Assembly: GCA_963778945.1 (NCBI GenBank)
Contig: CAVZWL010000019.1
Coordinates: 134,758-198,757 of the forward strand
Reading direction: 5' to 3'
From: Fen-1254 sp963778945
Lineage (GTDB): Bacteria; Bacteroidota; Ignavibacteria; UBA10030
DNA: 64,000 bases
Shown here: positions 8,082-16,512 of the stretch, in pieces
Position numbering within the stretch: the first letter of the stretch is position 1
Layout of the letters: each line of letters starts with the position of its first letter
Made by a program: the position numbers and the translations under genes
The notes under the pieces: generated by a model
Databases searched by the model: none
Seen by the model: the letters and a program-made list of their open reading frames with translations, nothing else
What the model was told of the DNA's origin: nothing

Positions 8082-9044
8082 ATGCCTTTGACTTTGCAGC
8101 GTTTTTTAGGTATAATCACTCGGTGTATTTTTTTAAAAAACATTGGGATTAAGCGATTGTCAACTGAGCGATTACATCATGCTTCAAAAAGACGCCGATA
8201 TACGCTGGTTCTGGTGCCTGATGAAGACGCCTCAAGGGCGAAAAGTACGAGCTTTGCTGTGTGGCATTTTATTGTCCTCGCCTCTGCTTCTCTTCTTTGC
8301 ATTGCCGCCTTCTTGGGCGTGTTGTTTGCCTACACTCCTCTGGGACAATTGATTCCAATGACAAGTTCCGTGTGGCGTAATCAATATTCCCGCGAATTAG
8401 TTGATATGAACAAGCGCATGACTTCCATGATGGAAGAATTGGTGGAATTGCGAGTATACAATATTAAGCTGCGCAAAGTGCTGGGGGAAAAGGTGATGTC
8501 TGTAGATTCGCAGGCCGCTGTTTCTTCGGAGAACGCGGGAGAGCATCTTTCAGCCGCCGGCAGCAGTGATCAAAAAAACGCAGTCTTATCAATGGAAAAT
8601 CAATTCGAGGAAGACATGCCGGCAGCACCGGTTCGGACGGATTTAAAGCTGACTGAGATTCCTCTCCAATTCCCGGCAATTTTTCCGACACAGGGATATA
8701 TTACGCGCGGTTACGATCCGCGCATCAGTCATTACGGACTTGATATTGCGGGGAAAACGGGTTCGTTGGTTTTTGCGGCAGCAGAAGGAGTAGTTCTTTT
8801 TGCCGGCTGGACTTCTGAAGACGGCAATTCGATTATCATTGCCCACAGCGGCGGATTTATAACGTGTTACAAACACAACAAGGCGATTCTTAAAGCTGCG
8901 GGAACGAGAGTGAAACGGGGGGAAGTTATTGCAACACTGGGAGATTCCGGTGAAACAAGCAGGGGGCCGCATTTGCATTTTGAAATATGGAAGGATGGAA
9001 GGTCTATCGATCCGTCAATGTTTCTTGTCCATTACAATATCTGA
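8082..9044 (+). CDS. Membrane-anchored M23 (LytM-type) peptidase
   Basis: Up to 320 residues. One membrane segment (HFIVLASASLLCIAAFLGVLFAY) is followed by a short coiled coil (RELVDMNKRMTSMMEELVELR), a linker, and a C-terminal M23 domain with SHYGLDIAG (His and Asp zinc ligands) and GPHLHFEIW (HxH). It should be a periplasmic peptidoglycan endopeptidase. ATG 8082 has AAGGAAG upstream, but a strong promoter overlaps 8088-8116, so a downstream TTG (8157, giving LSTERLHHASKRRRY) may be the true start. The bactofilin start follows the stop by 8 bases; M23 peptidase-bactofilin pairs recur in cell-shape systems, where the bactofilin scaffold positions the hydrolase. Confidence 0.85.
   Translation: MPLTLQRFLGIITRCIFLKNIGIKRLSTERLHHASKRRRYTLVLVPDEDASRAKSTSFAVWHFIVLASASLLCIAAFLGVLFAYTPLGQLIPMTSSVWRNQYSRELVDMNKRMTSMMEELVELRVYNIKLRKVLGEKVMSVDSQAAVSSENAGEHLSAAGSSDQKNAVLSMENQFEEDMPAAPVRTDLKLTEIPLQFPAIFPTQGYITRGYDPRISHYGLDIAGKTGSLVFAAAEGVVLFAGWTSEDGNSIIIAHSGGFITCYKHNKAILKAAGTRVKRGEVIATLGDSGETSRGPHLHFEIWKDGRSIDPSMFLVHYNI
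8088..8116 (+). promoter_or_regulatory. Sigma70-like promoter before the M23 peptidase/bactofilin genes
   Basis: TTGACT (8088-8093), 17 bases, then TATAAT (8111-8116): one mismatch to the full consensus. Transcription would start near 8122. This lies just inside the longest possible reading frame of the M23 gene and therefore bears on which start codon is used. Confidence 0.5.
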
Positions 9045-9052
9045 GGTATATC

Positions 9053-9418
9053 GTGACATCAAAACCTGATCCAATTAAAGAGATGAATATTGTCGGTGTC
9101 GGCACCGTGGTCGAGGGAAAAATTCGCAGCCAGGGAAATGTCCGGATCGATGGAAAAATGATCGGAGATATTTCCGCAAGCGAATCGCTGGCCGTCGGCG
9201 TCAACGGTGAAGTGGAAGGAAATATAACGGCAAAAAACGTGATGGTCGGAGGAAAAGTCCGCGGGACTATCAATGCTTCTGAAAAAATCGTCCTCGAGGG
9301 AAAATCGGTTGTCCGCGGAGATATTCGCGCGACCCGGCTGGTTATCGATGAGGGCTCGGTTTTTGACGGCCGGGTTTCAATGACTGAAAAAGCGCCGGCG
9401 TTCGAAGTCAAACATTAA
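9053..9418 (+). CDS. Bactofilin (polymer-forming cytoskeletal protein)
   Basis: 121 residues from GTG 9053, with GAGGT 5 bases upstream; a longer in-frame start inside the M23 gene is less likely. The core repeats short beta-helix turns (IRSQGNVRIDGKMIGDISA, LAVGVNGEVEGNITAKNVMVGGKVRGTINA, GDIRATRLVIDEGSVFDGRVSM) typical of the DUF583 bactofilin fold, with short polar ends. Bactofilins form nucleotide-free filaments at the inner membrane and organise cell-wall enzymes. The adjacent M23 peptidase is the obvious partner. Confidence 0.9.
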   Translation: MTSKPDPIKEMNIVGVGTVVEGKIRSQGNVRIDGKMIGDISASESLAVGVNGEVEGNITAKNVMVGGKVRGTINASEKIVLEGKSVVRGDIRATRLVIDEGSVFDGRVSMTEKAPAFEVKH

Positions 9419-9442
9419 TCCCATGGAAAACGAGGGCGGCAG

Positions 9443-9727
9443 ATGAGTTCCGACTCTCCTCGGGATAAGGGAAAAAAAGAGACAGCGGTGCAGATCTATC
9501 GCGACTTTGCTCCGTATCTCACGATGGGATTCCAATTAGCGGCAGCTGTTCTTGCCTTTTTTTTTATCGGCATGTGGCTCGATGGAAAATGCGGAACAGA
9601 TCCGTGGGGAAAGATAGCAGGGATTATTTTGGGAACGAGCGGAGGATTCATAAAATTTTTTGCAACGGTAAACCAATTGTCGAAAAAGGAAGAACAACAG
9701 AAGCATGATCCGCACGATGCACATTAA
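9443..9727 (+). CDS. atpZ: AtpZ/AtpI-type ATP synthase accessory protein
   Basis: 94 residues with two membrane segments (LTMGFQLAAAVLAFFFIGMWLDG and WGKIAGIILGTSGGFIKFFATV) separated by a loop with KCGTDPWG, the ATPase_gene1 pattern. GAGGG lies 6 bases before ATG 9443. Such proteins lead F-type ATPase operons and are thought to help assemble the c-ring or supply Mg2+/Ca2+. The Lys/His-rich tail overlaps the next gene by up to 23 bases. Confidence 0.8.
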   Translation: MSSDSPRDKGKKETAVQIYRDFAPYLTMGFQLAAAVLAFFFIGMWLDGKCGTDPWGKIAGIILGTSGGFIKFFATVNQLSKKEEQQKHDPHDAH

Positions 9728-10100
9728 TTGGCGTTTTATGAGATGGGTCGTTTTCAGCTATGCCGGATCTGCCGTACTGATCTATTATCCGATTTCCGAA
9801 TTTGCAACTCCCGCAATTCTGCGCGGCATACTGGCCGGCGGCATTATGAGCCTGATTAACCTCTTGATAGGTTATACGATCATTGAGATGTCGTTTGACT
9901 CTTCGCATACAAAATTTTTAAAGTATGTGCTCGGCGGAATGATGGGGCGCTTGTTTTTAATGTGGGGAGTGCTTGTGATCCTGCTGAAAAAATTTCAAAT
10001 TCATTCCGCTTCTTTGATGCTATCCTTGTTATTTTTTTATATCTTAACATTGTCACTGGAAATATTTTATCTTCAAAAAAGGACTTCGACAAAGCAATAA
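9705..10100 (+). CDS. atpI: ATP synthase protein I-like membrane protein
   Basis: About 131 residues with four predicted membrane helices (WVVFSYAGSAVLIYYPI, ILAGGIMSLINLLIGYTII, YVLGGMMGRLFLMWGVLVILL, LMLSLLFFYILTLSLEIFYL). Size, topology and place between atpZ and atpB fit AtpI, the c-ring assembly factor; the sequence itself is poorly conserved. ATG 9705 overlaps atpZ; ATG 9717 is an alternative start. Confidence 0.65.
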   Translation: MIRTMHINWRFMRWVVFSYAGSAVLIYYPISEFATPAILRGILAGGIMSLINLLIGYTIIEMSFDSSHTKFLKYVLGGMMGRLFLMWGVLVILLKKFQIHSASLMLSLLFFYILTLSLEIFYLQKRTSTKQ

Positions 10101-10111
10101 GGTAGAAAAAC

Positions 10112-11035
10112 TTGATATTCGAAGAAACAACAGCATCCGATACTCTGCAGCATGCCGTTCAAGCCGTCCGGGCATTGAGCGATACGGCACAAGGCGCAGC
10201 CGGGAACGGCGAAGGTTTTAATTTTGCCCATCTGCTGGATCATATCAAAGACGGACGGGAAGTCGACTTTCCGGGCGGCCGCTTTGAACTGCCGCAGTTC
10301 GAGCCGGTTCGCATCGGCTCGATGGTCATCGATCTTTCACCGACAAAGCATGTCTTTTTTCTTCTGCTCGCAGCTGCGCTGCTTCTCTGGGCCGCCGTCT
10401 CTGCTGCGAGGAAATACAAGAAAAGCCTTGTACCGTCGGGTTTTACCAACCTTATGGAACTGATAGTCGTATTTATACGCGATGAAATTGCAATTTCCAA
10501 CATGGGTCCGGCAGGCATCAAGTACGTTCCGTACCTTTTAACGACGTTTTTTTTCATTCTTCTCATGAATCTGGCAGGACTCGTTCCATTCGGAGCAACA
10601 CCCACCGGCAATATTGCGGTGACAGGCGGACTTGCCATGATTGCGTTTATTATGATTCAATTTTCTGCAATTCGCGCGCATGGGTTCGGTCAATATTTGA
10701 AACATCTCACCGGGGGCGTTCACTGGGCGCTCTGGCCTATCATGATTCCAATAGAAATTCTCGGGCTCTTTACAAAACCGTTCGCACTCTGTATCCGTTT
10801 ATTTGCAAATATGACCGGAGGCCATATCGTTATTCTTTCCCTTATTGGATTGATTTTCCTTTTTAAATCGATCTTCGTCGCCCCGGTATCGGTTGTCTTT
10901 GTCCTTGGTATCGATATGCTCGAGCTTTTCGTCGCATTTTTGCAGGCGTATGTCTTTACAATGTTGACTTCGCTCTTTATGGGTTTTGGCATGCAATCGG
11001 AAGAACATAAAGAAGCGCATGCGGAACATCAATGA
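10112..11035 (+). CDS. atpB: ATP synthase F0 subunit a
   Basis: 307 residues beginning at TTG 10112, with AAGGT just upstream. Five or six membrane helices. The conserved proton-channel segment is ALCIRLFANMTGGHIVI, containing the essential Arg, and the last helix reads FLQAYVFTMLTSLFMGF. The roughly 90-residue N-terminal extension before the first helix is longer than in E. coli but common in Bacteroidota/Chlorobi. Together with the c-ring it forms the proton path of F0. Confidence 0.95.
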   Translation: MIFEETTASDTLQHAVQAVRALSDTAQGAAGNGEGFNFAHLLDHIKDGREVDFPGGRFELPQFEPVRIGSMVIDLSPTKHVFFLLLAAALLLWAAVSAARKYKKSLVPSGFTNLMELIVVFIRDEIAISNMGPAGIKYVPYLLTTFFFILLMNLAGLVPFGATPTGNIAVTGGLAMIAFIMIQFSAIRAHGFGQYLKHLTGGVHWALWPIMIPIEILGLFTKPFALCIRLFANMTGGHIVILSLIGLIFLFKSIFVAPVSVVFVLGIDMLELFVAFLQAYVFTMLTSLFMGFGMQSEEHKEAHAEHQ

Positions 11036-11095
11036 TTTTTTTAAACAGGTAAAATTCAAACGACAACAATATCTTAAATTCTGGAGGAAGAGAAC

Positions 11096-11332
11096 ATGGA
11101 ACAAGCAATGGTACATGCATGGAGTTATGTAGCGGCAGGATTCGGCGCAGGCATCGTTATTCTCGGTGCGGCATTCGGTATCGGCAAGCTCGCAGCGGCA
11201 GCAATGGAAGCAAGCGGACGTCAGCCGGAAGTCGCAGCTGAAGTGCGTACGTCTATGATTATCGCAGCAGCTCTTATCGAAGGCGCTACATTCTTCGCGC
11301 TTGCAATTTGCATTATTCTTGCAACCAAGTAA
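11096..11332 (+). CDS. atpE: ATP synthase F0 subunit c
   Basis: 78 residues, two helices joined by the RQPE loop (42-45). Ion-binding Glu62 lies in ALIEGATFFAL. Helix 1 (GAAFGIGKLAAAAMEAS) lacks the Gln of Na+-binding rings, so proton coupling is expected. GGAGGAAG gives a strong ribosome binding site 8 or so bases before ATG 11096, as expected for a subunit needed in about ten copies. Confidence 0.95.
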   Translation: MEQAMVHAWSYVAAGFGAGIVILGAAFGIGKLAAAAMEASGRQPEVAAEVRTSMIIAAALIEGATFFALAICIILATK

Positions 11333-11347
11333 AAAGGCGGCAAAGCT

Positions 11348-11833
11348 ATGTTTGAAATAAATCCGGGTCTCATCGTCTGGACAACCATTACGTTTATCCT
11401 TCTGGCATCAGTCCTTGGGAAGTTCGCATGGAAACCGATGCTCAAAATGCTTGGCGAACGGGAAGACCAGATACGCAATGCACTGGCGCAGGCAGAAAAA
11501 GCGCGCACGGAGGCAGCGGAGATGATGAAGCAAAACGAAAAGAATCTTTCCCGTGCGGAAGCGGAATATCAAAAGATGATTCGCGAAGGAAAAGCGCTTG
11601 CGGAAAAATTAAAAGAGGATATCGTTGCGAAGGCGCGGCAGCAGGCCGAGATGGAACTGACGCGCGCCGCTGAAGAAATACAGCGCAACCTGGAATCCGC
11701 AAAGCTGCAGCTCCGGAGCGAGGTGGCGGATCTTGCTATTCAGGCGGCAGAAAAAATTCTGGACGAAACGCTGGACGAACAGAAACAAAAAATCCTCGTC
11801 GATAAGTTCATCAATCAACTTCCGAAGAATTGA
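11348..11833 (+). CDS. atpF: ATP synthase F0 subunit b
   Basis: 161 residues: one N-terminal membrane helix (GLIVWTTITFILLASVLGKFAW), then a long charged Ala/Glu/Lys-rich helix (KMLGEREDQIRNALAQAEKARTEAAEMM...) that dimerises as the peripheral stalk, ending in ADLAIQAAEKILDETLDEQ, the part that meets delta. Starts 15 bases after atpE. Confidence 0.93.
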   Translation: MFEINPGLIVWTTITFILLASVLGKFAWKPMLKMLGEREDQIRNALAQAEKARTEAAEMMKQNEKNLSRAEAEYQKMIREGKALAEKLKEDIVAKARQQAEMELTRAAEEIQRNLESAKLQLRSEVADLAIQAAEKILDETLDEQKQKILVDKFINQLPKN

Positions 11834-11835
11834 AT

Positions 11836-12387
11836 ATGAGCCAGTCCCGTATTGCATGCCGTTATGCAGAAGCCCTCATTACCGCGGCCGATGAGGAGAA
11901 GATTCTCGATATGGTCATGAAGGACGTTTTGGCTGTACAATCCTTGATTGCCGCATCGCAGGAATTCCGCCTTTTACTGCACAGCCCCGTGATTAAGCGG
12001 GAAAAAAAGGCGGTCATTTTTAAAGAACTCTTTTCAGAAAAAGTCACTCCTCTTATGCTGAGCTTTCTTCTTTTGCTTGCAGAGAAGGGAAGGGAAAATA
12101 CCCTTTCAGAGATTGTTGAGGAATACTTTAAATTGAGCGATGAGAGATTAGGAGTGGTGAAAGTACATCTCGCCTCTGCCGTCGAATTTGCAAAAAATCA
12201 GAACGATGTTCTTATTGAATATTTTGAAAACTCCACGAAAAAGAAAATCCGAATTTATGCCGAGATCGATAAAAATCTCATCGGGGGATTCATAGCGCGC
12301 ATTGGAGATACGGTGTTCGACGGCAGTGTCCGCCGGCAGCTGGAAGTCCTCCGGCAGCGCTTGGTGGAACAGGGTGCGGTTGTGTGA
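11836..12387 (+). CDS. atpH: ATP synthase F1 subunit delta
   Basis: 183 residues from ATG 11836 (an in-frame TTG at 11830 overlaps the atpF stop). The N-terminal helical domain begins SRIACRYAEALITAADEE; the middle has LLHSPVIKREKKAVIFKELF, and the C-terminus GGFIARIGDTVFDGSVRRQLEVLRQRL, the signature of the delta/OSCP family that links F1 to the b stalk. Confidence 0.93.
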   Translation: MSQSRIACRYAEALITAADEEKILDMVMKDVLAVQSLIAASQEFRLLLHSPVIKREKKAVIFKELFSEKVTPLMLSFLLLLAEKGRENTLSEIVEEYFKLSDERLGVVKVHLASAVEFAKNQNDVLIEYFENSTKKKIRIYAEIDKNLIGGFIARIGDTVFDGSVRRQLEVLRQRLVEQGAVV

Positions 12388-12476
12388 ATGATTTCTTGAA
12401 ATGAATGATGATCAATGAATATAAACTGTCTCTTCATAGTCAGCCGGAAGAGTACAAGGAATAGTTGAGGATAACA

Positions 12477-14031
12477 ATGGCAGAAGTAAGACCCGATGAA
12501 GTATCGGCAATATTAAGAAAACAACTTTCAGGTTTTGAAAAAGAAGTCGATGTGTACGATGTCGGCACCGTGCTCCAAATCGGAGACGGTATCGCCCGCA
12601 TTTACGGTTTGTCGAAAGTCATGGCAAGCGAGATCATCGAATTTCCGGGCAATGTTTACGGAATGGTGATGAACCTTGAAGAGGATAATATCGGCGCCGT
12701 TATTTTCGGCGAAAGCATGCATATCAAAGAAGGCGATACCGTAAAACGGACAGGGCGAGTTGCGTCTATGCCGGTGGGCGAACAGATGCTCGGCCGGGTC
12801 ATAACCCCGCTCGGTGAACCGTTGGACGGCAAAGGTCATATTAAAACGGAAAAATATTCTCCCCTTGAACGCAAAGCTCTCGGTGTTATGGCGCGACAAC
12901 CGGTCAAGGAGCCTCTGCAAACAGGTCTCAAATCCGTCGATGGTATGATTCCAATCGGCCGCGGTCAGCGTGAATTGATAATAGGCGACCGCCAAACCGG
13001 GAAAACGGCTATTGCTCTTGATACCATCATCAATCAAAAATATACACATACGGAAAAAGCGAAAAAAGATGGCGTCAAACCCGTTTATTGCATTTATGTT
13101 GCCATCGGCCAAAAAGGTTCGACGGTAGCGCAGGTTGTTGCGAACCTCGAAGAGGCAGGGGCTATGGATTATACCGTTGTGATCCATGCGGCTGCGAACG
13201 ATTCAGCACCGATGCAGTTTATTGCTCCATATGCCGGTGCAACTATGGGCGAATTTTTCCGGGATTCCGGGCGGCATGCGCTGGTCATCTACGACGATCT
13301 CTCGAAACATGCGCAGGCATACCGTCAGATGTCGCTTCTTCTCAGACGTCCGCCGGGACGTGAAGCGTATCCGGGCGATGTGTTTTATCTGCATTCGAGA
13401 CTTCTCGAACGCGCTTCGAAGTTAAACGATGAACTTGGCGGCGGAAGTCTCACCGCTCTCCCGATTATCGAAACTCAAGCCGGCGACGTTTCGGCATATA
13501 TTCCTACGAATGTTATATCGATTACAGATGGACAGATCTACCTCGAACCGAACCTTTTCAACGCAGGTATCCGTCCGGCCATCAACGTAGGTATATCGGT
13601 ATCTCGTGTCGGAGGCAATGCGCAAATCAAAGCCATGAAGAAGGTTGCCGGCCGTTTGCGCATGGAGCTTGCCAATTATCGTGAACTCGAAGCATTTGCA
13701 AAATTCGGCTCCGATCTTGACAAAGCTACGCAGCAAGCGCTGCGGCGCGGTTCGCGGCTCGTCGAACTTCTCAAGCAGGGTCAATATGTTCCGATGCCGG
13801 TAGAGAAGCAGGTGATAAGCCTGTTCCTTGGAACGAACGGTTATCTGGATGAAGTGGGCTTGGAAAAGATCCAGAAATTTGAGAGTGAATTTAGCGAATT
13901 GATGGATGCACGAGTACCCGGAATTGCTTCAGGCGATAGCAGAAAGCAAAGATATTGCAAAGGATGTGGAAGAAAAACTTCACAATGTAGCAAAGGATTT
14001 TCTCCAAAAATTCAACTCGTCGACGGATTAA
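12477..14031 (+). CDS. atpA: ATP synthase F1 subunit alpha (one frame break near the C-terminus)
   Basis: About 517 residues. ATG 12477 follows GAGG; MAEVRPDEVSAILRKQL is the canonical start. The P-loop is GDRQTGKTA and the alpha signature PAINVGISVSRVGGNAQ. At about 13911 the frame shifts: removing one C joins ELMDA to EYPELLQAIAESKDIAKDVEEKL, the normal alpha C-terminus ending at TAA 14029-14031. The undisturbed frame would run on into atpG, which is clearly wrong. As an essential subunit the break is almost certainly a sequence error. The catalytic beta subunit gene is absent from this operon. Confidence 0.93.
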
Positions 14032-14034
14032 ACA

Positions 14035-14931
14035 GTGGCAACGTTAAGAGAAATACGGCAGCGGATTTCCGGCATTAAAAGCACACAGAAGATCACGAAA
14101 GCGATGAAAATGGTCGCGGCAGCAAAGCTGCGCCGTGCCCAGGAATCGATCATAGCTGCGCGGCCCTATGCAAAAGAAATGGATATGCTCCTCCGTCACC
14201 TGGCTGCAAAACTCGACCCGTCGCTGCATCCCCTTTTACATGTCCGTGAAATCCGTCGTACAGCAGTAGTCGTTGTTGCCGGGGAACGCGGGCTTTGCGG
14301 AGCCTTCAACAGCAATATCATGAAAGCGGCAAATGAGTATATCAAAAAAGAATCTGCCGTTCAGTTGAAAGAACCGGGAGCCCTGCAGATTATGACCGTC
14401 GGGCGAAAGGCGCAGGATTCTTTCGGAAAACGGTATGATCTGTTTGCAAAGTTTCCGGGCATTTTTAACACGCTGCATTTCGGCTATGCACGGGAAATCG
14501 TGCAGGAGATAACCGGCGGATATTTGCAGGGAAAATTCGATAAAGTTATCGTTATCTATAATGAATTCAAATCCGTCATACAGCAGCAAGTGAAAGTAGA
14601 ACAATTTCTGCCGATTCTTCCGGAAGATTTGCAGGGGAGAAAAGACCTCCGTACATTATCTCAGGTCGATTATATTTACGAACCTACCTGCGAGGAAATT
14701 GTGAATAATCTTATTCCGAAGCATTTAAATTTTCAGATGTGGAGAGTTTTGCTGGAATCGGCGGCAGCCGAGCAGGGTGCGCGTATGACAGCAATGAGCA
14801 ATGCGACAGAAAATGCAACTGAACTGCTTGACGAGTTGACGCTATCGTACAACAAAGCCCGCCAAGCCGGTATTACGACAGAATTGACAGAAATAGTCAG
14901 CGGAGCGGAGACATTGAAAAAAGCGGGCTGA
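14035..14931 (+). CDS. atpG: ATP synthase F1 subunit gamma
   Basis: 298 residues from GTG 14035, three bases after the corrected atpA stop. N-terminal helix ATLREIRQRISGIKSTQKITKAMKMVAAAKLRRAQ and C-terminal helix ARMTAMSNATENATELLDELTLSYNKARQAGITTEL form the rotor shaft; GERGLCGAFN is the conserved central motif. It closes the ATP synthase cluster here; atpD and atpC do not follow. Confidence 0.95.
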   Translation: MATLREIRQRISGIKSTQKITKAMKMVAAAKLRRAQESIIAARPYAKEMDMLLRHLAAKLDPSLHPLLHVREIRRTAVVVVAGERGLCGAFNSNIMKAANEYIKKESAVQLKEPGALQIMTVGRKAQDSFGKRYDLFAKFPGIFNTLHFGYAREIVQEITGGYLQGKFDKVIVIYNEFKSVIQQQVKVEQFLPILPEDLQGRKDLRTLSQVDYIYEPTCEEIVNNLIPKHLNFQMWRVLLESAAAEQGARMTAMSNATENATELLDELTLSYNKARQAGITTELTEIVSGAETLKKAG

Positions 14932-15023
14932 CGGTTGTCAGCTTCTATTTCAATTTCTCCTGCTTCTCGGACAGGAAAAGATAATACAATATGGAACGAT
15001 CACATTTGTCATGGAGTTGACCT

Positions 15024-16319
15024 ATGCCAGTTCCTCCTAACCAACCGCCGCAGCGGCCTTTGACAGTCGTCTCTGCCCAAAACATTCAGCGCATTCCATT
15101 GGAACAATTCGATGTGAAGTCGCTCTCCCGCGATAAAATCCGGGAGCTTTTCCGCGTTGGCAAATTGCCGACTGCAGACCAGATTGTCGAAGAAGTAATA
15201 CTGCGGGCAATTACAAGCGGGGCGAACGATATTCACATCGAGCCGATCGAAGGAGAATTACAGATTCGTTTCGGCCTCGAAGGAGCGCTGCGGAGAATCG
15301 TATCTCTTACACCCGATATGAATGATCCGATTATCAGCGTGATTAAAACAAAAGCGACGCTCAACCAGTTCGAAAAGAAGAAACCTCAGGAAGGGCGCTT
15401 TTCTTCGATCTATGGAGCGGAGCCGATCGATTTTCGCGTCAACGTTATACCTGTTTTGGCGGGAGAACGGTGTCTGATACGTATTCTTCGAAAATCGAAT
15501 TACATCTCGCGCCTGGAAGAATTAGGATTCAGCAATGAAAATCTTGAGCGCTTAAAAGTATTACTGCGCAATCCGCGCGGATTGTTCCTTGTGACCGGAC
15601 CTTCGGGAAGCGGCAAATCGACCACCGTCTATGCTGCGACCAATCATGTCCAGACACCGGAAAAGTGCATCATTACGGTAGAAGATCCTGTCGAATACAG
15701 GCTGCCGTATGCGAGCCAGGTACATTTGCCTTCCGATAAGTCTTTCAACTTCGTCGATGCTTTGCGGGCAATTCTGCGCCAAAATCCTAATGTTATTTTG
15801 ATCGGAGAAATTAGAGATGCGGAAACCGGAATCGTCGCTTCAGAAGCAGCGCTCACAGGCAATCTTGTTCTAAGCACAATGCTCGCGGACGACGCCATCG
15901 GCGCCATTCACCGTCTCTTCAATCTTGGCGTGCCGGCCTACTGGCTGGCTTCGACCGTTGTCGGTATTGTGTATCAGCTTCTCCTTCGGAAAATTTGTCC
16001 GAATTGCAAAGAAGAATACCAGCTTTCCGCTGAAGAATTATCGATGCTTGGTGTTCCTATGGAGTCCTCCGATTTGCGGCTTTTCCGCGGGAAAGGTTGT
16101 CCGATGTGCGGCGGAACCGGGTATAAAGGGCGGACGGCGGTCTGCGAAATAGTAACCATCAGCCCGACTCTGCGGGATATGATTTTTCAAAAATCTTCTA
16201 TCCTAAAAATGAGGGAAGAAGCTGCAAATTATGGATTTCAAGCCATTAGGCAGGATGCTGTCCGAAAAGCCCTGACAGGTGTAACGACTATCCAGGAAGT
16301 TATTAGAGTTATCGGTTAG
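15024..16319 (+). CDS. PilB/GspE-family ATPase, orphan, without N-terminal MshEN domain
   Basis: 431 residues, shorter than typical PilB (about 560) because the N-terminal domain is missing. Walker A is TGPSGSGKST (191-200), Walker B VILIGEIRDAET, and a zinc module CPNC...CPMC near residues 330-375 is present. The usual His box (STLHTN) reads STMLADD, lacking the His. The family powers type IV pilus or type II secretion assembly, but no pil or gsp gene is nearby, so the gene may act with a remote system or have a different role. It follows atpG after 92 bases. Confidence 0.82.
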   Translation: MPVPPNQPPQRPLTVVSAQNIQRIPLEQFDVKSLSRDKIRELFRVGKLPTADQIVEEVILRAITSGANDIHIEPIEGELQIRFGLEGALRRIVSLTPDMNDPIISVIKTKATLNQFEKKKPQEGRFSSIYGAEPIDFRVNVIPVLAGERCLIRILRKSNYISRLEELGFSNENLERLKVLLRNPRGLFLVTGPSGSGKSTTVYAATNHVQTPEKCIITVEDPVEYRLPYASQVHLPSDKSFNFVDALRAILRQNPNVILIGEIRDAETGIVASEAALTGNLVLSTMLADDAIGAIHRLFNLGVPAYWLASTVVGIVYQLLLRKICPNCKEEYQLSAEELSMLGVPMESSDLRLFRGKGCPMCGGTGYKGRTAVCEIVTISPTLRDMIFQKSSILKMREEAANYGFQAIRQDAVRKALTGVTTIQEVIRVIG

Positions 16320-16512
16320 TGCCGGAGTTAAAGCGCCATGGGCACCTGAAACCCATCTCGTAAAAATGGCCATTCTTTTTTCCACGCAAGAATTAAGCAA
16401 GAGCGCTTGATTAGCGTGTCTTTTTTGTCTATTTTAGAATAATTATAAGGACTTCCTTTGTCCGGCTCAAATATGACGAGGGAAGTTTTTGTGTCCTATA
16501 GGTTGTTGACGA

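Noticed and set aside
9530..9565. Run of nine T after GGCAGCTGTTCTTGCC in atpZ as a terminator
   Set aside because: The stem would be only 4 bp and the sequence encodes a membrane helix (FFF).
12528..13187. 219-codon open frame opposite atpA
   Set aside because: It is the antisense shadow of a strongly conserved gene; low-complexity composition mirrors atpA codons.
16338..16490. Attenuator or SRP RNA gene before ffh
   Set aside because: Pairings are short with long loops, and no conserved SRP Alu or S-domain motifs (GGAA tetraloop with the asymmetric loop) are visible.
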